From: Treponema sp.
GTDB lineage: Bacteria > Spirochaetota > Spirochaetia > Treponematales > Treponemataceae
Reading direction: 5' to 3'
DNA length: 16,384 bases
Assembly (NCBI GenBank): GCA_016293005.1
Contig: JAEDFA010000044.1
Location: 1 to 16,384 of the forward strand
Position 1 is the first letter of the stretch. Each line of letters starts with the position of its first letter. Below the pieces are notes generated by a model that searched no databases, was not told the origin of the DNA, and saw only the letters and a list, made by a program, of their open reading frames with translations. The position numbers and the translations under genes were made by a program. Positions 1-7,853 of this stretch are shown in pieces.

Positions 1-42
1 ACTGATACCGATATTTCTCATTTTTGAAATATCAAAAGCCAT
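1..42 (-). CDS. fusA: Elongation factor G, N-terminal fragment (cut by window edge)
   Basis: Only the first 14 codons lie in the window, reading MAFDISKMRNIGIS on the minus strand and continuing past the left edge. The segment KMRNIGIS directly precedes the P-loop (AHIDSGKTT) in EF-G proteins of spirochaetes and related bacteria, so this is very probably an EF-G family translocation GTPase. The start is supported by an AGAGGTAA ribosome binding site just upstream and by a promoter at 94-122. A paralogue such as a second EF-G or a tetracycline-resistance-type ribosomal protection protein cannot be excluded from so few residues. Confidence 0.72.
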   Translation of the reverse strand, partial: MAFDISKMRNIGIS

Positions 43-93
43 ATTGTTACCTCTTAATAATAATTTAAAAAAAATTGCAAAACTAGTTTTATA

Positions 94-122
94 ATAATAC
101 AAAAAAATTATGTATTATTCAA
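94..122 (-). promoter_or_regulatory. Sigma-70-type promoter for the EF-G gene
   Basis: On the minus strand TTGAAT (117-122) and TATTAT (94-99) are separated by exactly 17 bases, giving a leader of roughly 45 bases with an AGAGGTAA ribosome binding site. The promoter overlaps an 8-bp inverted repeat (AATAATAC at 93-100 with GTATTATT at 112-119) and lies just before a perfect 12-base palindrome, AAAACTAGTTTT (79-90), near the predicted transcript start. These could be operator sites or a weak terminator for the upstream gene; the sequence does not decide. Confidence 0.6.
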
Positions 123-139
123 TAACAACAGTAATAAAA

Positions 140-1567
140 TTATTTAAAAGTATAATTCACGCCACAGGAAACATTCAAAACAAAAAATTTCATTTTCTTT
201 CTATAATAAAATACAACTTCAGGTTTTACAGAAGAAATTTTTTCTTCGTTTACGGAAGAAGAAATCTTAAAATACGATTTTAAACTCTTATCGCAAAAAA
301 AATATGCGTAAAACGAAATGGCTGCTTCGGATGAAAAATCAACAGATTCTGTCCTTGAAAAAAAAGAATAAGAAAAACTAAGCGATGAATTAAAAAAATC
401 GTAAAAATAAGACTTTAAGGAAAAAACATATTCTGTTTTTGAAAAAATTGCTTTTACATTTTTAAAATCGAATTCAGAAAAATCAAGATAATTTGTACCA
501 AAGACAAATCTCGAAGACATTTTTAAAGTTCTAAGTTCAATGCCTAAAGAAGATTTTCCAAGAATTTCAGGCTCATCAAAAACAGAAACTTTTTTCTTTT
601 CCAGAAAAGACGAAAATCCGAAATTCAACATGAATTTATTGTTCGGGGAAAAAACTTTAAATTCTGGAAGAAATTTCAATTGAAAAAGCGATGTAAGATT
701 TTTCCCGGAGGAAGTAATTATTTCATCATAAGTTGAAAAAAATCCTTGAAAACCAACCGAGAAATGCCCGACTTTTATTTTGTTCTGACTTGAAAAAGTA
801 AAATTCACTTCAGAAAAAGGACTTTCATAAACATTCATCAAAAAAAATGAATCAAAAACAGGCGATATCATATTCCACTGAAAATTTGCTGAAAAAATTC
901 TTGTTTCAGGATAAAGGAGAACTTTACTTTTCCACGAGGAAGCCTCTTTTTCAACCGTAAAAAAACCGAAATTCAATGAGGCTTGCATGCTTTTTTTCTT
1001 TCCAAGACTGAATTTTGAAAACACACTGGAAATAAATTTTAAATCAGAATCACAGAAGGCACTGAAATTCAGCTTTTTCAAAAAACTTTCTTTTTCTTTA
1101 AAAATCAAATTTACAGACGCGGACGCAGAATAAGGTTTTTCAGAAGATGTCACCGAAGGAAGAAAAATTTCTACACCCGAAACCGAACTTACAGAATTTG
1201 AAAACGGTGAAATGTAACTTGAAAGCGATGGAGAATTCATTTTTGAAACTGAACCGCCTTGCGAAAGATTTCCAACCTTAATTACAAGTGGAATATTAAA
1301 TAAATCTAAAAAATTTACACCCGCCCCGAACTGAAATTTTTTCAGCAAAAAATCTTCGTCAAATTTGCAAGTCTGAGACGAATCAAAAATTCTTAAATCC
1401 ATCCCTTTTAAAAGAATTTTTGAACCGCCTTTCACGGAATACGAAGAGTCCTTTTCTTTCAAATTGAAAACACTTTTTAAATCAAATTCGGCATATTTAA
1501 AAAAATTTTCTTCAGCAAAAATAAACTGAAAAAATAAAAATCCGAAAGCAAAAAATATTTTTTTCAT
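140..1567 (-). CDS. Secreted, beta-strand-rich putative outer-membrane protein
   Basis: I do not recognise a named family for this 475-residue protein. It opens with a clear Sec signal peptide (MKK, then a Phe/Leu/Ile-rich core, likely cleaved after Ala18 before Glu-Glu) and has no lipobox cysteine. The mature part is rich in Ser, Phe and Lys, with many short alternating stretches such as SLSFSYSFFS and AAISFYAYFF, and it ends in Tyr-Thr-Phe-Lys. This is the pattern of a transmembrane beta-barrel with an aromatic C-terminal strand. No catalytic motif is visible. It stands alone between a terminator and the EF-G promoter. The ATG has no Shine-Dalgarno sequence, and a promoter-like -10 lies only a few bases upstream, so the mRNA may be leaderless. 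A surface-exposed, lineage-specific outer membrane protein is an inference from composition and signal peptide. Confidence 0.7.
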   Translation of the reverse strand: MKKIFFAFGFLFFQFIFAEENFFKYAEFDLKSVFNLKEKDSSYSVKGGSKILLKGMDLRIFDSSQTCKFDEDFLLKKFQFGAGVNFLDLFNIPLVIKVGNLSQGGSVSKMNSPSLSSYISPFSNSVSSVSGVEIFLPSVTSSEKPYSASASVNLIFKEKESFLKKLNFSAFCDSDLKFISSVFSKFSLGKKKSMQASLNFGFFTVEKEASSWKSKVLLYPETRIFSANFQWNMISPVFDSFFLMNVYESPFSEVNFTFSSQNKIKVGHFSVGFQGFFSTYDEIITSSGKNLTSLFQLKFLPEFKVFSPNNKFMLNFGFSSFLEKKKVSVFDEPEILGKSSLGIELRTLKMSSRFVFGTNYLDFSEFDFKNVKAIFSKTEYVFSLKSYFYDFFNSSLSFSYSFFSRTESVDFSSEAAISFYAYFFCDKSLKSYFKISSSVNEEKISSVKPEVVFYYRKKMKFFVLNVSCGVNYTFK

Positions 1568-1575
1568 ACATTATT

Positions 1576-1605
1576 TAAATATGCGAAAACTTTCACTTTC
1601 GGCAA
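1576..1605 (-). promoter_or_regulatory. Promoter of the outer-membrane-like gene (copy 1 of a duplicated promoter)
   Basis: On the minus strand TTGCCG (1600-1605) and TATTTA (1576-1581) are 18 bases apart. The predicted transcript would start about 2 bases before the ATG at 1567. The -35 and the first part of the spacer are identical to the comM promoter at 2714-2743, forming a 19-base exact match that includes preceding T residues. The -10 identity is inferred from this match and from its AT content. Confidence 0.5.
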
Positions 1606-1620
1606 AAAAAAAGAAAAAAA

Positions 1621-1656
1621 ATTAAAAAAAAAGCATTCACCAAAAGATGAATGCTT
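1621..1656 (-). terminator. Rho-independent terminator after the SPOR-domain gene
   Basis: A perfect 9-bp stem, AAGCATTCA (1631-1639) with TGAATGCTT (1648-1656), has an 8-base loop. Read on the minus strand it is followed at once by nine T residues and then more T-rich sequence. It lies 25 bases past the stop codon of the SPOR-domain gene and closes that transcript before the promoter of the next minus-strand gene. Confidence 0.9.
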
Positions 1657-1680
1657 CATTTTAAGACTAAAAAGCCTTTT

Positions 1681-2547
1681 TTACTCTACAACTGTGCTTG
1701 TTACATAACTCTGTGAAGAAGCAAAACTGTCAATCTTAGCAATTTCTCCTCGCCAATATTCAGCCTCGCTTTTTGTTGTATAAGGTCCAACGCGCACACG
1801 ATAATAGAGTTTATCACTGGTGTCTTTATAAGTAAAAACATCCGCAGTAATTTTATTTTCACCTAGAACTGCTCTAGCTGAATCTGCATTTTTTCGGCTT
1901 GTAAGGGAAGCAACCTGAATCCAATATTGTGTTGATTTTCTTGTTTCTGAAACAGTTTTCTTTTCTGAAACAGATTTTACAGGCGCTTTAGACACGCTTT
2001 CCGATTTCTTTGGAAGCAAAACTTTTTTCTCCTGAACGGGATTTGATTTTGCAACAACTTTTCTTTCTACAACTTCTTTTTTTTCAGGAACAATTTTTGA
2101 TTCAACCTGAACATTTTCTGAAGGTTGTAAAGTTTTTTCCGATTTTTCTGAAAAGTCTTTTGCGCTTATGACAGTTGCATTTTCAACATAAACTGTAACA
2201 TCGCCGGTTTTTGCAATCTGACCTTCCTGTTCACTCATATTTACGCCCAAATTATTTGCATTAAAAGATGAAACTACTTCTGGAATATTCTGATTTTCTG
2301 TTGAATCTGAAACAAGCGGATTTTCTGAAATTTCAGCATTTAAATCCACAACCTGCCGTTCAGTTTCCGCTGATTTTTCAACTGGCGCAATAGAAACCCA
2401 ACCGTTTGATTCAGTTACCGAAGCTGATTTTGCAATTGATTTTGGAGCACGAGTTTGCGGTGAATAAATTATTAACGCTCCGCCTAAAACAACAAGAAGA
2501 AAAATTCCAACTGCTGCTGTAATCCATAAAATTCTTTTCTGTTCCAT
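1681..2547 (-). CDS. Membrane-anchored SPOR-domain protein
   Basis: The 288-residue protein has a short basic cytoplasmic tail, one transmembrane helix at about residues 6-28, a long Ser/Lys/Val/Glu-rich low-complexity linker (about 35-200), and a C-terminal SPOR domain at about 206-286. That domain carries the typical YWIQVASL strand and the YYRVRVGPY motif. SPOR domains bind peptidoglycan glycan strands stripped of stem peptides, which are enriched at division septa, so a role in the cell envelope during division is likely. The linker suits a periplasmic tether, as in FtsN or DamX, but nothing identifies it as either. The start has an AAAGGA ribosome binding site 8 bases upstream. It is transcribed alone and ends at the strong hairpin at 1621-1656. 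Confidence 0.88.
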   Translation of the reverse strand: MEQKRILWITAAVGIFLLVVLGGALIIYSPQTRAPKSIAKSASVTESNGWVSIAPVEKSAETERQVVDLNAEISENPLVSDSTENQNIPEVVSSFNANNLGVNMSEQEGQIAKTGDVTVYVENATVISAKDFSEKSEKTLQPSENVQVESKIVPEKKEVVERKVVAKSNPVQEKKVLLPKKSESVSKAPVKSVSEKKTVSETRKSTQYWIQVASLTSRKNADSARAVLGENKITADVFTYKDTSDKLYYRVRVGPYTTKSEAEYWRGEIAKIDSFASSQSYVTSTVVE

Positions 2548-2713
2548 ATCAAAATCCTTTTGACTTTTTAAAACCCCGAAGAATAAAATTTTAAGGATTT
2601 TTCAAAGTCCTTACATTACATATCGGAATTTGGAAAAAGAACTTTACTTTTTTAAACAAATTTTAGAAATTCAAAAGAATTTTCATTTTTTTTCAATTTT
2701 TTTTATGAATTTT

Positions 2714-2743
2714 TTGCCGAAAGTGAAAATTTGCGAATATATA
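2714..2743 (+). promoter_or_regulatory. Promoter of comM (copy 2 of a duplicated promoter)
   Basis: TTGCCG (2714-2719) and TATATA (2738-2743) are 18 bases apart, which gives a leader of about 39 bases before the comM ATG and includes its ribosome binding site. The segment 2710-2728 is identical base for base to the minus-strand segment 1609-1591 in front of the outer-membrane-like gene, and similarity continues through the -10. Confidence 0.55.
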
Positions 2744-2788
2744 TATTATGGAAACCTGAAAAAATCAGATTTTCATGTGAGGTATTTT

Positions 2789-4360
2789 ATGCAGATTTAT
2801 TCGTTTTCTCCTTTTGGATATGAAGGTTCCCTTGTAACTGTTGAAGTTGATTTAAGGCGCGGAATTCCTGCTGTCGACATTGTAGGTCTTGCAGATGGAG
2901 CTGTAAAAGAATCCCGCGAAAGGATGCAGGCTGCAATAAAAAATTCAGGATTTGATTTTCCTGCTGAAAGAGTTTTAATCAGTCTTTCTCCTGCGGATTT
3001 GAAAAAAGAAGGAGCCGGATTTGATCTTGCAATTGCATTAGGTGTACTTGCTGAAAAGAATTCTAACAATCTTGACAAATCGTTTCCGGTTCTCGTGATG
3101 GGCGAACTTGAGCTTTCGGGAAAAGTCAGAAATGTGCGTGGAGTTCATGCGGCTGTAAGCACTGCGTTCAGTTCAGGAATTACAAATTGTATTGTTCCAA
3201 GCGGAAATGCAGAAGAAGCTCGTGAAGTAAAAGGAATGAAAGTTTTTGGAGCGACGAGCCTTGAAAATGCTTTTTTTGCCTTGAACAATCCTTCGTCTTT
3301 TTCTGAAACTGGAGAAAAAAAATCAGACGATGAATGGTTTAAGATGAACGGTTCTGTAGAATTTGAAGGCGTATGGTTTCCTAAACAGGAAGAATCTTAC
3401 GAATTTTCAGAAATTACAGGGCAGAAAAATCTTGTGCGTGCTTTGGAAATTGCTGCGTGCGGAGGTCATAATTTGATTGCCGTTGGGGCTCCTGGTTGCG
3501 GTAAAACTATGGCTTTGCAGAAATTTCCTGGACTTCTTCCGGTTTTGACGAATGAAGAATCTCAATCCATTACGCGGATAATGTCACTTGCAGGGCTTTT
3601 GCCTGACCATCAGTCTATAATAAGATTGGCACCGTTCAGAATGCCTCATCAGACTGCAAGCATCGAAGGGCTTTGTGGTGGAGGACCTCTTTGTCGGCCT
3701 GGTGAAATCTCTCTTGCGCATAACGGCGTCTTATTTTTAGACGAAGCAGCAGAATTTCGGACATCTGTACTACAAATGCTAAGAGTACCTCTTGAAAGCG
3801 GCAGGATAACTTTAAGTAGGGCTGGTCGCTCTACAGTTTTTCCTGCTGACTTTCAACTTCTTATGGCGACCAACCCTTGTCCGTGCGGGAATTTGGGTTC
3901 AGAGTCAAAAATATGTCTTTGCAGCGCAAGGAGCGTAGAACTTTACTGGAAAAAACTTTCAGGACCGCTTCTTGACAGAATTGACATAAGAGTTCCAATT
4001 AAAAACAAAACAGAATCTAGGGGGAAAAATGATGATTCACAAAACGAGCAGACTATCTCAACTGAAGAACTTAGGAAAAAAATCGCAAAAGGTGTCAGCA
4101 TTCAGAGAAAACGGCAGGGAACAAAAAATGCAAAACTTTCACCGTCTCAAATTCATTCCTTCTGCGAAATGGATTCAGATACGAAAAACTTTTTAAGCAA
4201 TTATGCAGAAAGATACAATTTTTCACCAAGGGCACTCTCTTCGGTTTTAAAAGTTTCACGAACTATTGCAGATATAGAAGGAAGAAAAAATATTATTCTT
4301 GAAGATGTAAAAGAAGCTGCACGATTTAGAAATGGTTTAAAAGATTTTATAAATATATAA
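2789..4360 (+). CDS. comM: ComM/YifB family Mg-chelatase-like AAA+ ATPase
   Basis: The 523-residue protein matches the usual ComM/YifB length of about 510. It has the N-terminal ChlI-type domain (GIPAVDIVGLADGAVKESRE motif region), then an AAA+ module with Walker A GAPGCGKT (233-240), Walker B VLFLDEAAEF (314-323), the cysteine-bearing MATNPCPCGN motif (359-368) and LLDRIDIRV (394-402), and ends with the Mg-chelatase C-terminal helical domain. ComM is a hexameric helicase that drives branch migration when transformed DNA is integrated; in non-competent bacteria its role is unclear. An open frame extends upstream to a TTG at 2630, but I place the start at the ATG at 2789. It follows a GTGAGGT ribosome binding site, matches the conserved family N-terminus, and lies downstream of the promoter at 2714-2743. 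The 5' two thirds are G- and T-rich on the coding strand, unlike neighbouring plus-strand genes. Confidence 0.93.
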   Translation: MQIYSFSPFGYEGSLVTVEVDLRRGIPAVDIVGLADGAVKESRERMQAAIKNSGFDFPAERVLISLSPADLKKEGAGFDLAIALGVLAEKNSNNLDKSFPVLVMGELELSGKVRNVRGVHAAVSTAFSSGITNCIVPSGNAEEAREVKGMKVFGATSLENAFFALNNPSSFSETGEKKSDDEWFKMNGSVEFEGVWFPKQEESYEFSEITGQKNLVRALEIAACGGHNLIAVGAPGCGKTMALQKFPGLLPVLTNEESQSITRIMSLAGLLPDHQSIIRLAPFRMPHQTASIEGLCGGGPLCRPGEISLAHNGVLFLDEAAEFRTSVLQMLRVPLESGRITLSRAGRSTVFPADFQLLMATNPCPCGNLGSESKICLCSARSVELYWKKLSGPLLDRIDIRVPIKNKTESRGKNDDSQNEQTISTEELRKKIAKGVSIQRKRQGTKNAKLSPSQIHSFCEMDSDTKNFLSNYAERYNFSPRALSSVLKVSRTIADIEGRKNIILEDVKEAARFRNGLKDFINI

Positions 4361-4376
4361 TAAAAATGAAAAAAAA

Positions 4377-4428
4377 GCCGTCTAGAAAATCTGAATCACA
4401 AATTGATTAACTGGATTTTTTAGACAGC
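4377..4428. terminator. Long hairpin between comM and tRNA-Leu, terminator for the tRNA
   Basis: GCCGTCTA (4377-4384) pairs with TAGACAGC (4421-4428) with one mismatch. The helix continues inward through G-U pairs and AAAATC/GATTTT, then a further small AATCA/TGATT stem, so almost all 52 bases can pair. On the minus strand it is followed by eight T residues, a good intrinsic terminator for the tRNA. On the plus strand the tail is only TTTATAT, so termination of comM there would be weaker. Confidence 0.8.
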
Positions 4429-4435
4429 CTTTATA

Positions 4436-4518
4436 TACCGGAGAAGAGACTTGAACTCTTACGCCATTGCTGACAAAAGATTTTGAGTCTTTCGTGTCTA
4501 CCATTCCACCACTCCGGC
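4436..4518 (-). tRNA. tRNA-Leu (anticodon CAA)
   Basis: The 83-base gene folds as a class II tRNA. The acceptor stem is GCCGGAG with CTCCGGT (last pair G-U) and the discriminator base is A. The anticodon loop CTCAAAA lies between AAAGA and TCTTT, which gives anticodon CAA (reads UUG). A long variable arm follows, then a T-arm AAGAG-TTCAAGT-CTCTT. The CCA end is not encoded; the bases after the discriminator are TATA. It is transcribed alone from the promoter at 4529-4557 and ended by the long hairpin at 4377-4428. UUG leucine codons are read by this isoacceptor. Confidence 0.95.
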
Positions 4519-4528
4519 AAGTTTCTTT

Positions 4529-4557
4529 AATATATCAGATTTAAAAGGGTTTTTCAA
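4529..4557 (-). promoter_or_regulatory. Consensus promoter of tRNA-Leu
   Basis: On the minus strand TTGAAA (4552-4557) and TATATT (4529-4534) are separated by 17 bases. The predicted start is only a few bases before the 5' end of the tRNA, so the precursor has a very short 5' leader. This is the cleanest sigma-70-type promoter in the window. Confidence 0.8.
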
Positions 4558-4666
4558 GTAGAAAAATAATATTATACTGAAAATATTTAATAGGAATATT
4601 TAAAATCAATTTTGAAAAAGATGATTTTTAAAGGAAAGACCCTTAATTTATATTCATGGTGATTTT

Positions 4667-6499
4667 ATGACTCCAGAAAAAATTTTAAAATCGGTTTTCG
4701 GGTATGAAAAATTCAGGCCGCTGCAAAAAGAAATAATCGATAATGTTCTCAACAAGAAAGATACTCTTGCAATAATGCCAACGGGAGGCGGAAAATCACT
4801 ATGTTATCAAATTCCTGCAATGATTTTTGAAGGAATTACAATCGTAGTTTCACCACTGATTTCCTTAATGCAAGATCAGGTTGATTCTCTTAGAGAAAAC
4901 GGAGTTCCAGCGGTTTATTTAAACAGTTCCGTAAACTGGGACAATTATCTTGAAATCGTAAGAGATTTAAAAAGCGGAAACATAAAAATCGTCTATGTTT
5001 CACCGGAAGGCCTTAACACTTCAAGAATGCAGAATCTTTTTCACGATTGTTCAGTTCCAATAAAATGCATTACAATTGATGAAGCGCACTGTGTTTCTGA
5101 ATGGGGACATGACTTTCGCCCGGATTACCTTGAAATTGCAAGTTTCCGAAGACAGTTTCCAAATGCCGTCTGTCTTGCCCTAACAGCGACCGCAACACAT
5201 CAAGTTCAGTCTGACATAATACAAAATCTTCACATGAAAAATCCAGAAGTAAAAACTGCAAGTTTCAACCGTGAAAATATTTTTCTTGAAGTAAAACCTA
5301 AAAAAAACGCGCTGAATCAAGTTCTTGAATGTTTAAAAGAACATCAAAAAGAATGCGGAATCATTTATTGTTTTTCAAGAAAGCAGGTCGATTCTCTTTT
5401 CGATTCACTAAAAGGTCTTAGATATTCAGTTTCAAAATATCACGCAGGACTTTCAGATTTTGACCGCAAAAAAAATCAGGACGAATTTTTAAAAGATGAA
5501 ATTCAAATTATGATTGCAACAGTTGCATTCGGAATGGGCATAAACAAATCTAATGTTCGTTTTGTAATCAACTACGACATGCCAAAATCGCTTGAAGAAT
5601 ATTATCAGGAAATCGGAAGGGCTGGAAGGGACGGACTTGCAAGCCATGCGCTTCTTCTTTACAGCACACAGGACATCCACAAAATCAGATATTTTTTTGA
5701 AGAAGCAAGCGACCCGCAAAAATCTGAAAAACTCCTTCAGGGAATCATAAATTATGCTTCAGCCAAAACCTGCCGCAGAAAAGTTCTTTTAAATTATTTC
5801 GGTGAAAAATTTGAAAATCCGGCGGAAAACGAATGTTGCTGCGACATCTGCCTTCAAGGTCCGCTTCCGTTAAAAGATTTAACAATTCCAGCTCAAAAAT
5901 TTATGAGTTGTATAATAAGAACAAACGCAAGATTCGGAATAAATTACATCGTCGACATTCTGCTTGGTTCAAAATCAAAACGAATCATTGAAAATCACCA
6001 CGACAAGCTTTCAACTTGGGGAATCGGGAAAGAACTTTCAAAAGAAAACTGGCTGAATCTTGGCGATTATCTTATCGAAGACAATTATATAGTAAAAACC
6101 GGCGATTATAATATTCTGCAAATAACTCAAAAAGGAAAAAACGCACTCGTAAACCGAGATAAAATTCTTCTGCCGGTAAATTTTTCAGTTGAAAGAATAA
6201 TCAATCAAAAACCACAGAAACAAATTTCAAAAGCCACCCAAAAAACCAGAAATTTTATTCAGAACTTATCAGATTCAGACTTACTTCTCTACAATGCTCT
6301 CAAAGACTGGCGCAAAAAATCTGCCGACGAACAAAATATTCCTCCTTACATAATTTTCGGAGACAAAACGATTGAAGACCTTGTAGAAAAAAAGCCCAAG
6401 ACAAATCTTGAGCTTTTAGATGTTTTTGGAATCGGTGAACTGAAAGCAGAAAAAATCGGCTCTCAAATTCTACGAATTATCTCAGACCATTTAAACTGA
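4667..6499 (+). CDS. recQ: ATP-dependent DNA helicase RecQ
   Basis: At 610 residues this is a full-length bacterial RecQ, a 3'-5' superfamily 2 helicase acting in recombination repair and stalled-fork processing. Motif I is TGGGKS (39-44), motif II is DEAH (138-141) followed by the RecQ-typical aromatic-rich loop CVSEWGHDFRPDY, and motif VI is QEIGRAGRDG (314-323). The RQC zinc site follows, with Cys369 and the cluster CCCDIC at 390-395. The last 80 or so residues form an HRDC domain (LLLYNALKDWRKK onward) for single-strand or structured DNA binding. A GGTGAT ribosome binding site precedes the ATG. I could not fix a convincing promoter in the AT-rich 150 bases upstream. The gene converges on the DUF1015 gene with only 19 bases between stop codons and no visible terminator. 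Confidence 0.97.
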   Translation: MTPEKILKSVFGYEKFRPLQKEIIDNVLNKKDTLAIMPTGGGKSLCYQIPAMIFEGITIVVSPLISLMQDQVDSLRENGVPAVYLNSSVNWDNYLEIVRDLKSGNIKIVYVSPEGLNTSRMQNLFHDCSVPIKCITIDEAHCVSEWGHDFRPDYLEIASFRRQFPNAVCLALTATATHQVQSDIIQNLHMKNPEVKTASFNRENIFLEVKPKKNALNQVLECLKEHQKECGIIYCFSRKQVDSLFDSLKGLRYSVSKYHAGLSDFDRKKNQDEFLKDEIQIMIATVAFGMGINKSNVRFVINYDMPKSLEEYYQEIGRAGRDGLASHALLLYSTQDIHKIRYFFEEASDPQKSEKLLQGIINYASAKTCRRKVLLNYFGEKFENPAENECCCDICLQGPLPLKDLTIPAQKFMSCIIRTNARFGINYIVDILLGSKSKRIIENHHDKLSTWGIGKELSKENWLNLGDYLIEDNYIVKTGDYNILQITQKGKNALVNRDKILLPVNFSVERIINQKPQKQISKATQKTRNFIQNLSDSDLLLYNALKDWRKKSADEQNIPPYIIFGDKTIEDLVEKKPKTNLELLDVFGIGELKAEKIGSQILRIISDHLN

Positions 6500-6518
6500 A
6501 TTTAAAAATAATGAAAAA

Positions 6519-7823
6519 TCATTCAACCGGGAAGAGTTTTCTACATTCAAGGTAAAATCTTTTTTCATCTGCCTCGCCCATGCTGAAACTCTTTCTAGGA
6601 AGCGGACCTTTTTCGTTTATTGTATTGAAAAAACTGTCTTTTTCAACAGGCGGAAGAAGAATTCCAATTGTATTTTCTTTTGAGCCTAAACGGAACACTT
6701 CATTTTCACCGTGAATGTAGTCAATCTGTGCACCTGAAGATTTTAAGAATTCATCTAAAACCGGCTGAAAACTGCTTACAAAAAGACCAGAGACTTCTGT
6801 TTTTAAAAGAACGAATTTCTGCACTCCGTCCTGAACAAACGAAAGACCGAAATTTGATTTTGATTCTTTCACGGATTTTTCAAGTTGTTCTTTTGAATCA
6901 AGAAATTCAGCTGAAGCAGAAAATTTTTGCGTAAAATATGAAATCAATTTTTGAGATTCTGCGTTGAAAAGAACTCTGTGAATCGGTTCGAATGTAAGTC
7001 CTTTATCATAAATGTTTACAATTTCAACAAGCGCATATCGGACAGGAGAATCTTTTACGCCGGGATTTTGAGTTTTGTACTCGTCCCAAACTGCTTTTGC
7101 CGTTGCAAGAGAATGATTTCCATCACCCACCGCAAAAAGAAAAACAGAACCGTCTTTTGAAGTATTTTTTCTGGCAATGTTTTCCAGCGCTTCTGAAAAA
7201 TATTCAATATCTTCTTTTGAAGAAACACGCCAGCCTTTAATTGAACCGCCGTTACACATAAGAGAACCTGAATAAAGTTCTTTTGATTTTTTTACGCGTT
7301 CTCCAAGAGATTCTACCAGAAGAAAATCAGAATCATTTACTAAAAGCATAATGTGAGGACTTTCAAGAGGAGCATTTCGTCTTATTTCCATTCTTGGAGG
7401 AAGGCGTTCGACAATTGTCGCTTCTGTTGCACGAATAAGCGCTTTTGAAAAAGGTTTCCATTCGTAAGTTTCAAGGTCGACTGCACATACAAGACCACAT
7501 CTTGTTCTGTTATATGATGTAGTTCTTTCTATATATATGAATTCTTTTTTAGGTTCGTCAAAGATTTTGTTTTGAATATAATCTTTCATTGTAAGCCGAA
7601 TTTTTTGAAGGCGTTCCTGCTTGTCGCTGTCCGAAAGATATACTTCTGGTAAAATCAAATTTAAAGTTGAAGGATTTTTACCACAAATTTTTTCTACGGT
7701 TTTCCAATATTCTTTATCTTGCGTGTACTGGTCGCAGGCAACAACTGACCAGGTTGAAACATCAAGATTTTTTGGGAGCATAATTTCCGGGATTCTTACA
7801 CCGAATTCTTCTAAATTTTTCAT
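6519..7823 (-). CDS. DUF1015 family protein
   Basis: The 434-residue protein matches the DUF1015 family. It has the N-terminal RIPEIMLPKNLDVSTWS region, the ERTTSYNRTRCGLV segment, the conserved VGDGNHSLATAKAVWDEY motif and the later NIYDKGLTFEPIHRVLF stretch. It has no signal peptide or membrane helix, so it is probably cytosolic. The biochemical function of the family is not established as far as I know; the GDGNHS motif looks like an active site, but that is inference. The frame can also start at an in-frame ATG at 7841, six codons upstream, but the shorter start fits the family N-terminus better. Neither ATG has a Shine-Dalgarno sequence. A -10-like TATATT ends 6 bases before the ATG at 7823, which would make the mRNA leaderless. 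The gene is divergent from rpoN, with the two promoter regions overlapping. Confidence 0.88.
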   Translation of the reverse strand: MKNLEEFGVRIPEIMLPKNLDVSTWSVVACDQYTQDKEYWKTVEKICGKNPSTLNLILPEVYLSDSDKQERLQKIRLTMKDYIQNKIFDEPKKEFIYIERTTSYNRTRCGLVCAVDLETYEWKPFSKALIRATEATIVERLPPRMEIRRNAPLESPHIMLLVNDSDFLLVESLGERVKKSKELYSGSLMCNGGSIKGWRVSSKEDIEYFSEALENIARKNTSKDGSVFLFAVGDGNHSLATAKAVWDEYKTQNPGVKDSPVRYALVEIVNIYDKGLTFEPIHRVLFNAESQKLISYFTQKFSASAEFLDSKEQLEKSVKESKSNFGLSFVQDGVQKFVLLKTEVSGLFVSSFQPVLDEFLKSSGAQIDYIHGENEVFRLGSKENTIGILLPPVEKDSFFNTINEKGPLPRKSFSMGEADEKRFYLECRKLFPVE

Positions 7824-7853
7824 AAAATAAATATAAAACATTTGATTCGTTTG

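Noticed and set aside
2630..2788. Upstream extension of the comM frame from a TTG start
   Set aside because: It has no ribosome binding site, covers the predicted promoter, and adds 53 residues not typical of the family. The ATG at 2789 has a GTGAGGT site.
2797..3078. Minus-strand open frame opposite comM
   Set aside because: It is the antisense shadow of a well-conserved gene and has no recognisable protein features. The same holds for the open frames opposite or out of phase with recQ, the DUF1015 gene, rpoN, holA and the methyltransferase.
4561..4666. A promoter for recQ in the AT-rich upstream region
   Set aside because: Several -10-like sequences exist (for example TATACT at 4573-4578 and TATATT at 4649-4654) but none has a fitting -35, so I do not assign one.
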